Shown here one piece after another: positions 35,144 to 39,868 of a DNA stretch of 39,868 bases. A model generated the notes under the pieces. It had not been told where the DNA came from. It did no database searches and worked only from the letters and a program-made list of their open reading frames with translations. Within the stretch, counting starts at the first letter, position 1. The number at the start of each line of letters is the position of its first letter. The stretch is from JAZUOT01 sp045604805 (GTDB lineage Bacteria; Bacillota; Clostridia; Oscillospirales; Acutalibacteraceae): the NCBI GenBank assembly GCA_045604805.1, contig JAZUOT010000034.1, positions 1-39,868 on the forward strand. The letters are read 5' to 3'. The translations under genes were made by a program, and so were the position numbers.

Positions 35144-35183
35144 AAACCCTTCTAAAAAGCATTAAGCTTTTTTAGAAGGGTTT
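35144..35183 (-). terminator. Terminator of the tRNA cluster
   Basis: A 17-bp stem (35144-35160 with 35166-35183, one bulged T). Read on the minus strand, the GGGTTT arm is followed by further T, giving a good terminator 23 bases after tRNA-Ala. Confidence 0.8.
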
Positions 35184-35205
35184 AAACAGATACTATAGAA
35201 TAATT

Positions 35206-35281
35206 TGGTGGAGATAAGCGGGATCGAACCGCTGACCTTTTGACTGCCAGTCAAACGCTCTCCCAGCTGAGCTATACCCCC
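35206..35281 (-). tRNA. tRNA-Ala (anticodon GGC)
   Basis: Acceptor GGGGGTA/TATCTCC with A and CCA. D-arm AGCTCAGCTGGGAGAGC is typical of Ala. Loop CTGGCAG reads GGC. Last gene in the transcript. Confidence 0.95.
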
Positions 35282-35289
35282 GAAAAAAC

Positions 35290-35364
<75 letters not shown>

Positions 35365-35412
35365 GCGAAAAAAACAGACGCCTAAAAGCTATAACTTTCA
35401 AACGTCCTAAAG

Positions 35413-35488
35413 TGGAGCGGATGACGAGGCTCGAACTCGCTACCTCCACCTTGGCAAGGTGGCGCTCTACCAGATGAGCTACATCCGC
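35413..35488 (-). tRNA. tRNA-Gly (anticodon GCC)
   Basis: Acceptor GCGGATG/CATCCGC with U and CCA, loop TTGCCAA reading GCC, T-arm GCGAG-TTCGAGC-CTCGT. Confidence 0.95.
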
Positions 35489-35515
35489 AAAAAACTAAAA
35501 TAGCGCTGAAAGTCA

Positions 35516-35591
<76 letters not shown>

Positions 35592-35599
35592 AAAAAAAA

Positions 35600-35676
35600 T
35601 GGCGATCCGGAACGGGATCGAACCGTCGACCTCTAGCGTGACAGGCTAGCGTTCTAACCAGCTGAACTACCGGACC
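35600..35676 (-). tRNA. tRNA-Asp (anticodon GTC)
   Basis: Acceptor GGTCCGG/CCGGATC with the G discriminator typical of Asp and CCA. Loop CTGTCAC reads GTC. D-arm GTTCAGCTGGTTAGAAC. Confidence 0.95.
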
Positions 35677-35683
35677 GTATGTT

Positions 35684-35759
35684 TGGTGGGAACAACAGGG
35701 CTCGAACCTGTGACCCCTTGCTTGTAAGGCAAGTACTCTCCCAGCTGAGCTATGCTCCC
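35684..35759 (-). tRNA. tRNA-Val (anticodon TAC)
   Basis: Acceptor GGGAGCA/TGTTCCC with A and CCA, loop CTTACAA reading TAC. First gene of the six-tRNA transcript; all six encode CCA. Confidence 0.95.
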
Positions 35760-35794
35760 AAGAACCACACCATAACTCTCACCAACAGCTACAA

Positions 35795-35823
35795 ATTTTA
35801 CATGAAAAAAAAGTCTTTGTCAA
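35795..35823 (-). promoter_or_regulatory. Promoter of the tRNA cluster
   Basis: Minus strand TTGACA (35823-35818), a 17-base spacer and TAAAAT (35800-35795), 36 bases before tRNA-Val. Confidence 0.75.
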
Positions 35824-35842
35824 GTCCTTTGAGAAGTAAAAA

Positions 35843-36313
35843 TTAAGATTTTTTTTCTAGGAATATTTTCCGTGAAATAAAATTCCAAACCATAACCACA
35901 AAGGTTGCGATTATCTTTATCAACATTACATAGCCAGAGTTAAGTTCAGTGTAATATGTGACCATATTCCCCAATATAGACATAAGCAATTGGTTTATAA
36001 GCAAACCGATCACGCTTAATACTATGAAAATCATAAGCTCTTTATGCTTTTTTATTTCCTTTTTTCCTTCAAAAACAAAACGCATGCTAAGAAGATAGTT
36101 CGCTACAACAGAGATAGAAAATGAAATTGCGCCAAATATCAAATAAAATTTCACACCGAATAATTCTGACAGTAGGTATAAAATGCCAGCGTCTATAACA
36201 AAAGAAAGTCCTCCTACGAAAGTAAATTTTGTTATCTGAGCAAAAAGACTATCACGATTATTTAAAAACGCAATAAATCTTTCGTTAAGATTATCATGAT
36301 TAATATGGCTCAT
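35843..36313 (-). CDS. GtrA family membrane protein
   Basis: A small four-helix membrane protein of 156 aa of the GtrA family, which is thought to flip or channel polyprenyl-linked sugars in glycan modification. Family features: FTFVGGLSFVIDAGILYLL in helix 1, NYLLSMRFVFEGK after helix 2, and the last helix ending NFISRKIFLEK. AGAGGT is 8 bases before the start ATG. It stands alone between the tRNA cluster and rpsI, apart from the GT-C-like genes, although it may serve the same surface-glycan pathway. Confidence 0.88.
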   Translation of the reverse strand: MSHINHDNLNERFIAFLNNRDSLFAQITKFTFVGGLSFVIDAGILYLLSELFGVKFYLIFGAISFSISVVANYLLSMRFVFEGKKEIKKHKELMIFIVLSVIGLLINQLLMSILGNMVTYYTELNSGYVMLIKIIATFVVMVWNFISRKIFLEKKS

Positions 36314-36499
36314 TATATATAACCTCTGTGTATAAAAATTAAAGTAAATCCCGATAAATTTTTCAGTATACTGGGGAGCCCAGCCGGAAAGAAGAATAAA
36401 TAAAAGAATTGTTGATTGAGGTTGAGATTTTTGACGATGGAATAAATCACAGCAAGCAGAAGCTTTACCTTAGATGAGTAAAAATCATAAAAAATGTGC

Positions 36500-36573
36500 A
36501 AAAACCGGTCAAAACCTCAAGAAAGGAATATCTAACTTTTTTTGATTTTCCTTTTGTTGTTTTGGCCGGTTTT
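36500..36573 (-). terminator. Terminator of rplM-rpsI
   Basis: A long-looped inverted repeat (36500-36515 with 36558-36573, core CAAAAC and CCGG pairs). On the minus strand it ends CCGGTTTTTG. A second short pairing (AAGGAA/TTCCTT) inside may shorten the loop. The remaining sequence to gtrA (36314-36499) has no convincing gene. Confidence 0.6.
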
Positions 36574-36601
36574 TTTGTTCTATTTTGGTATATAGTTTTT
36601 T

Positions 36602-37003
36602 TTATCGTTTTGAGAACTGAGGAGCTCTTCTAGCGGCTTTGAGGCCGTATTTTTTACGTTCTTTCATTCTTGGGTCGCGGGTCAAGAAGCCAGCTTTTTT
36701 AAGTATAGGGCGAAGGGCATCGTTATCGAATTGCAAGAGAGCTCTAGCAATTCCATGACGTATAGCACCAGCCTGGCCTGTAAAGCCTCCTCCAGAAACT
36801 CTGCAAACTACGTCGAATTTTTCGGTAGTGTTAGTAGCTTCCATAGGCTGACGAACTATGAGCTTTAATGTTTCTAAACCAAAATAATCATCGATACTTC
36901 TATCATTAATAGTAACGTTACCATTACCTTTATATAATCTTACTCTAGCAACGGAACTTTTTCTTCTTCCTGTTCCGTAGAAAAAAGGTTCTTTTTCGTA
37001 CAT
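36602..37003 (-). CDS. rpsI: 30S ribosomal protein S9
   Basis: Component of the small subunit head whose C-terminal tail reaches the P-site tRNA. It is 133 aa, the family length. It starts YGTGRRKSSVARVRLYKGNG, has GGGFTGQAGAIRHGIARALL in the middle, and ends in the basic SKR tail preceded by DPRMKERKKYGLKAARRAPQ. AAGGAG precedes the ATG. It follows rplM by 18 bases, the standard L13-S9 pair. Confidence 0.98.
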   Translation of the reverse strand: MYEKEPFFYGTGRRKSSVARVRLYKGNGNVTINDRSIDDYFGLETLKLIVRQPMEATNTTEKFDVVCRVSGGGFTGQAGAIRHGIARALLQFDNDALRPILKKAGFLTRDPRMKERKKYGLKAARRAPQFSKR

Positions 37004-37021
37004 TTAAGTCAAACTCCTTTC

Positions 37022-37450
37022 TTAAAATTCAAAAACGCTTGGCTTTTGAGCTTCATGCTCATGTTCAGCGCCCACAAAAGTACGCAATCTCTTGAAAGAT
37101 TTTCTCCCGATAGTGTTTTTAGGCAGCATACCCTTCACAGCGTATTGCATAGCAAGCTCTGGGTGTTTTTCCATCAATTCATCGTATCTTATAGATTTCA
37201 TGTTACCGATGTAACCTGTAAAACGATAGTGATATTTGCTTTTTAATTTGTTTCCTGTCAAAACAGCGTCCGCACAGTTTATTATGATAACATGGTCACC
37301 ACAATCAACATGAGGTGTAAAGCTTGGTCTGTGTTTACCGCGAAGTATTGACGCAGCTTGAGCAGCTACTCTACCTAAAGGCTTACCTTTAGCATCTATA
37401 ACATACCATTTGCGTTCAACTTCACTTGGCTTTTGCATATATGTTGACAT
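37022..37450 (-). CDS. rplM: 50S ribosomal protein L13
   Basis: Early-assembling large-subunit protein, 142 aa. Signatures are ERKWYVIDAKGKPLGRVA, GDHVIIINCADAVLTGNK and KGMLPKNTIGRKSFKRL. The start is the ATG at 37450, 9 bases after AAGGAGG. Longer readings up to 37567 include the ribosome binding site and are wrong. Transcribed with rpsI. Confidence 0.98.
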   Translation of the reverse strand: MSTYMQKPSEVERKWYVIDAKGKPLGRVAAQAASILRGKHRPSFTPHVDCGDHVIIINCADAVLTGNKLKSKYHYRFTGYIGNMKSIRYDELMEKHPELAMQYAVKGMLPKNTIGRKSFKRLRTFVGAEHEHEAQKPSVFEF

Positions 37451-37525
37451 AATGCGCATCCTCCTTTTAAGTATATATTTTCTAAAATCAAAACTGTTGC
37501 AAAAATTCAACATAGCACAGAATTG

Positions 37526-37554
37526 ATGATAGCACAGCCAAAAAATACTGTCAA
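37526..37554 (-). promoter_or_regulatory. Promoter of rplM-rpsI
   Basis: Minus strand TTGACA (37554-37549), a 17-base spacer and TATCAT (37531-37526). It leaves a leader of about 70 bases before rplM, which could house autoregulation, but I see no certain structure. Confidence 0.75.
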
Positions 37555-37692
37555 TAAATTTTAGCATTCAAATTAAAAAACAACTTGCATATCTCTTGAT
37601 TCCTTTGTTTTTCTTGTATTTTGCTCTATAATTCTAACTTATTATTTTTCTTAAGCTGTGTTATACTTCTTGATTAGGGGGAGATGTTTTAA

Positions 37693-38406
37693 ATGGATAA
37701 ACTCTTGGCGAAAGTTCGTGCTGCCTGTGAAGCTTACAATATGATAGAACATAACGATAAAATCGCCATAGGGCTTTCCGGTGGGAAGGATTCTCTTCTC
37801 ATGCTGAAAGTCTTAGCTAAATTAAAAGAATTCTACAAAAAAAAATTCGAACTTAAGGCTATTTTCGTGGACCCTTGCTTTTTCGGTGAAAAATCTAATA
37901 CCGAATATATTAAATCTTTCTGCGATGATCTTAATGTCGAGTTTATACATAAAATAAGCGATATTTATAAGATAGTTTTTGATATAAGAAAAGAAAAAAA
38001 TCCCTGTAGCCTCTGTGCGAACCTGCGTAGAGGCATACTTTGCACGACGGCTACAGAGTTCTATTGTAATAAAATCGCTCTTGGTCACCATTACGACGAC
38101 GCTGTCGAAACCTTCTTTATGAATCTCTTTAATTGCGGGAGAATCGGCTGCTTCTCGCCTGTGAGCTACCTCTCTAAAAAAGACGTTACTATCATACGAC
38201 CTATGATCTACTGCGAGGAAAGTCTGATATCTGCCTCAAGTCTTCGTCATTCTTTGCCTGTTCTTAAAAGCAATTGCCCCATGGATAAAACTTCCAACCG
38301 TGAGAAAACTTCTGATTTTATCTCTAATTTAAAAAAGGACTTCCCTGATATAAAATCAAAGGTCATAGGCGCTATGAGAAGAGCCAATATCGACGGGTGG
38401 AAATAA
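37693..38406 (+). CDS. TtcA-like tRNA 2-thiocytidine ATPase
   Basis: PP-loop ATPase of the TtcA/TtuA group, which thiolates tRNA bases (C32 for TtcA) using a [4Fe-4S] cluster. It is 237 aa, shorter than E. coli TtcA. The PP-loop IGLSGGKDSLL is at residues 26-36 with SGGKDS at 29-34. The cluster cysteines are C105 and C108 in NPCSLC and probably C195 in KSNCPMDK. LGHHYDDAVETFFMNL is the family signature. Start: ATG at 37693 after AGGGGGAGATG. No riboswitch is seen upstream. The exact target base is an inference from the family. Confidence 0.85.
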   Translation: MDKLLAKVRAACEAYNMIEHNDKIAIGLSGGKDSLLMLKVLAKLKEFYKKKFELKAIFVDPCFFGEKSNTEYIKSFCDDLNVEFIHKISDIYKIVFDIRKEKNPCSLCANLRRGILCTTATEFYCNKIALGHHYDDAVETFFMNLFNCGRIGCFSPVSYLSKKDVTIIRPMIYCEESLISASSLRHSLPVLKSNCPMDKTSNREKTSDFISNLKKDFPDIKSKVIGAMRRANIDGWK

Positions 38407-38427
38407 ATCTGTTTTTTATGTACAAAT

Positions 38428-39078
38428 TTATTCATCAGCATACTCGCACAGACAAAGCGAATACGATTCAAAGATATCTACGAAATTAAATTTACAATTT
38501 GAATAATCTAGTGTAGAAAGATTTTTATTTAGACCTTTTCCTAGCATTTTCGAATAAGCTTCTTTTTTACTCCATATATCAAAAAATGATTTTTTGTCAT
38601 AATTTTTATTTTTGAGCATTTGTTTTTCACAAAGTGTAAAATATCTATCTGCAATTTTATTATACTTTGCTTTCCTGTGTTCTTGTATATCTACACCAAC
38701 AGCTCTATCTGAGAAAGCACAGCATATCATGTTTTTAGAATGACTTTTATTAAAGTATATTTTCTGTGAATCATTTATTTTGAGACTATTAAAATTATTA
38801 GTTTCAAAATAAATCTGATTATAATGAATATTAAAATGGCTGCTAATTGTAAAGATTAGAAGAGCATCACATAATATCATTTGTTTTTGAGATAAGAGAT
38901 CTTTTTTGCAGTTTATTTGAGATATACGATCATTGCTTAGTAGTTTGAAAAGTACAGATTTCACTTCAGATGTATCGTGATTTGATATATCTAGAGCGAA
39001 AAGATGTGTGTCATTTTCAAAGGATACATAACTTTCCAAATTTATAATGCTGTTTTTGAAGAAATTGTAAAAAGGCAT
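38428..39078 (-). CDS. Sfp-type 4'-phosphopantetheinyl transferase
   Basis: Transfers phosphopantetheine from CoA to a serine of a carrier protein. It is 216 aa of the Sfp/AcpT class. The magnesium motif is GVDIQEHRK (about residue 127), followed by FFDIWSKKEAYSKMLGKGL with the catalytic Lys-Glu; the N-terminal half is divergent. No acyl carrier protein, NRPS or PKS gene is in the window, so the partner is unknown; it could be the fatty-acid carrier protein, if no AcpS is present elsewhere. There is no clear ribosome binding site before the ATG at 39078, so the start is uncertain. Convergent with the TtcA-like gene. Confidence 0.88.
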   Translation of the reverse strand: MPFYNFFKNSIINLESYVSFENDTHLFALDISNHDTSEVKSVLFKLLSNDRISQINCKKDLLSQKQMILCDALLIFTISSHFNIHYNQIYFETNNFNSLKINDSQKIYFNKSHSKNMICCAFSDRAVGVDIQEHRKAKYNKIADRYFTLCEKQMLKNKNYDKKSFFDIWSKKEAYSKMLGKGLNKNLSTLDYSNCKFNFVDIFESYSLCLCEYADE

Positions 39079-39189
39079 AAAAAATTCACATTCTCGAAAA
39101 AATAAAATCCCAAACTATTTAAAATTAAAATGCGATAATATATAATAAAGTACGTATAGAGATAGTATCACAAATTGGGAGAAGTGTAC

Positions 39190-39531
39190 ATGAAAGAAGC
39201 TGAAAAAGCAAGAGAAATTTTAAACATAGCGATAAAAACCGCAATAAACCGGAAACACCAAAAGGTGATTTCCATACTATTAACGGTAGATACGGCATCT
39301 TCGTACATGGGACCAGTGATAAAAATGTACTTCGAAAGGTTTGCGAAAGATACAATCGCAGAAGATGCAAATTTTATTATAACGGAAATCAAAGCCAAAT
39401 TACGTTGCCCAAGATGTGAGAAAGAATTCACAAGAAAGCCTGATGACCATAGCTGCCCAGTATGTTTCACCCAGGGTGTACCTTGTAAAGTGAAAACTGA
39501 GATGAGAATAGAAAAGATAGAGACGGAATAG
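39190..39531 (+). CDS. HypA-like zinc-ribbon protein, nickel ligand lost
   Basis: A 113-aa protein with the length and layout of HypA/HybF, the nickel chaperone for hydrogenase and urease. The N-terminal half reads KAREILNIAIKTAINRKHQK. The zinc ribbon has two pairs, CPRC near residue 77 and CPVC near residue 94. HypA binds nickel through the N-terminal Met-His-Glu; here residue 2 is lysine (MKEAEK), so the classical nickel site is missing. Start: the ATG at 39190 has GGGAG at a normal distance; a TTG at 39175 would add five residues (GEVY before Met) but still no MHE. No hydrogenase genes are near. It may be a repurposed or degenerate relative. Confidence 0.65.
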   Translation: MKEAEKAREILNIAIKTAINRKHQKVISILLTVDTASSYMGPVIKMYFERFAKDTIAEDANFIITEIKAKLRCPRCEKEFTRKPDDHSCPVCFTQGVPCKVKTEMRIEKIETE

Positions 39532-39761
39532 TATTCGTAACAAATTGCCTACAGTTGAATTTGACACAAATATCAAAGAAAAATTAAGTACTTGTAGTTT
39601 TCCTATAAGTTTAGCAAATAGAAAAGCAAAAGCATAGTTTTATGAAACTTGACTTAAATAGCACTTTGAAGTAGTGTAAAAGGTGGCAGGGGTATTATTT
39701 TGAATGGGTTCGATAATATTTCTTCAGATAAAATCAAAGATTAGGTTGAGTTTTTTTATTT

Positions 39762-39826
39762 ACCCTGATAGCTTAAACAGAGCGTTGGTTCACCAGAGGT
39801 GACGGTTTAAATCCGTTAAAGGGGAT
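39762..39826 (+). other. Degenerate tRNA-like sequence
   Basis: A 65-base stretch with the parts of a tRNA in order. CCCT (39763-39766) can pair with AGGG (39820-39823). A D-stem GCTT/GAGC encloses only AAACA. The region TTGGTTCACCAG collapses in place of an anticodon arm. AGGT follows as a variable loop, then a perfect T-stem GACGG/CCGTT with loop TTTAAAT (normally TTCAAAT). There is no CCA, and GATTTTTTATTT follows. Probably a decayed tRNA or a tRNA-shaped terminator. 39532-39761 holds nothing else I can support. Confidence 0.35.
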
Positions 39827-39855
39827 TTTTTATTTATTTAAGCGAGGTTTTTTTG

Positions 39856-39868
39856 ATGTATCAAGACA
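39856..39868 (+). CDS. Start of a truncated reading frame (MYQD...)
   Basis: An ATG, 8 bases after GCGAGG, opens a frame that reaches the window edge after four codons. The spacing is right for translation, but the product cannot be identified. Confidence 0.35.

Noticed and set aside
36313..36501. Minus-strand frame of 62 codons before gtrA
   Set aside because: It starts at a TTG inside the rplM-rpsI terminator, has no ribosome binding site and no recognisable feature apart from hydrophobic A/T-rich codons.

Overview
The window looks like a chromosomal segment of a low-GC Gram-positive bacterium, most likely a member of the Clostridia. The inference rests on A/T-rich DNA, strong GGAGG ribosome binding sites, clear TTGACA-17-TATAAT promoters, and Firmicutes-style genes (QueT, an UgtP-like glucosyltransferase, a PdaB-like deacetylase, rplM-rpsI). 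No 16S gene is present, so it cannot be assigned more closely. An ISAs1 transposase remnant, two decayed toxin-antitoxin copies and a degenerate tRNA-like sequence show some genome erosion. Several large proteins with features of secreted, host-directed factors hint at a host-associated life, but that is inference.

Layout. 1-801: IS remnant, then a short independent transcript with its own promoter and terminator, then the rpoB promoter. 802-9314: rpoB, rpoC, mnmA. 9459-12116: a small leader-bearing protein (P1, minus strand), tRNA-Leu, and a 164-bp direct repeat whose two copies carry remains of a Phd-ParE/RelE type module on either side of a GyrI-like effector-binding protein. 12117-14939: alr converging on mreB and dut. 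14986-28452: an accessory block with three very large leader-bearing proteins (P2 1921 aa, P3 670 aa, P4 664 aa) among housekeeping genes (tdk, ugtP-like, tRNA-Arg, pdaB-like). 28752-35044: a plus-strand run of a ComEC-like metallohydrolase, yigZ, two large GT-C-like membrane proteins and queT, with a ten-copy 7-bp repeat in its leader. 35206-35759: six minus-strand tRNAs (transcribed Val-Asp-Phe-Gly-Cys-Ala) with promoter and terminator. 35843-39531: gtrA, rplM-rpsI, a TtcA-like thiolase, a Sfp-type phosphopantetheinyl transferase and a HypA-like zinc protein. The window ends at the likely start of another gene.

The most interesting content is P1-P4. All four start with a homologous region of about 70 residues that ends in an LS-EQLE-V-GG double-glycine motif, like the Nif11-type leaders of exported peptides. 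Here the leader is joined to proteins of about 190 to 1850 residues instead of short peptides. P2 and P4 also share an internal motif and a C-terminal pair of hydrophobic segments. P1 ends in CVIQ, a perfect eukaryotic CaaX prenylation box. Together they suggest a family of large proteins exported through a leader-peptidase ABC transporter, possibly as effectors. No such transporter, protease or modifying enzyme lies in the window, so export and cleavage are hypotheses.
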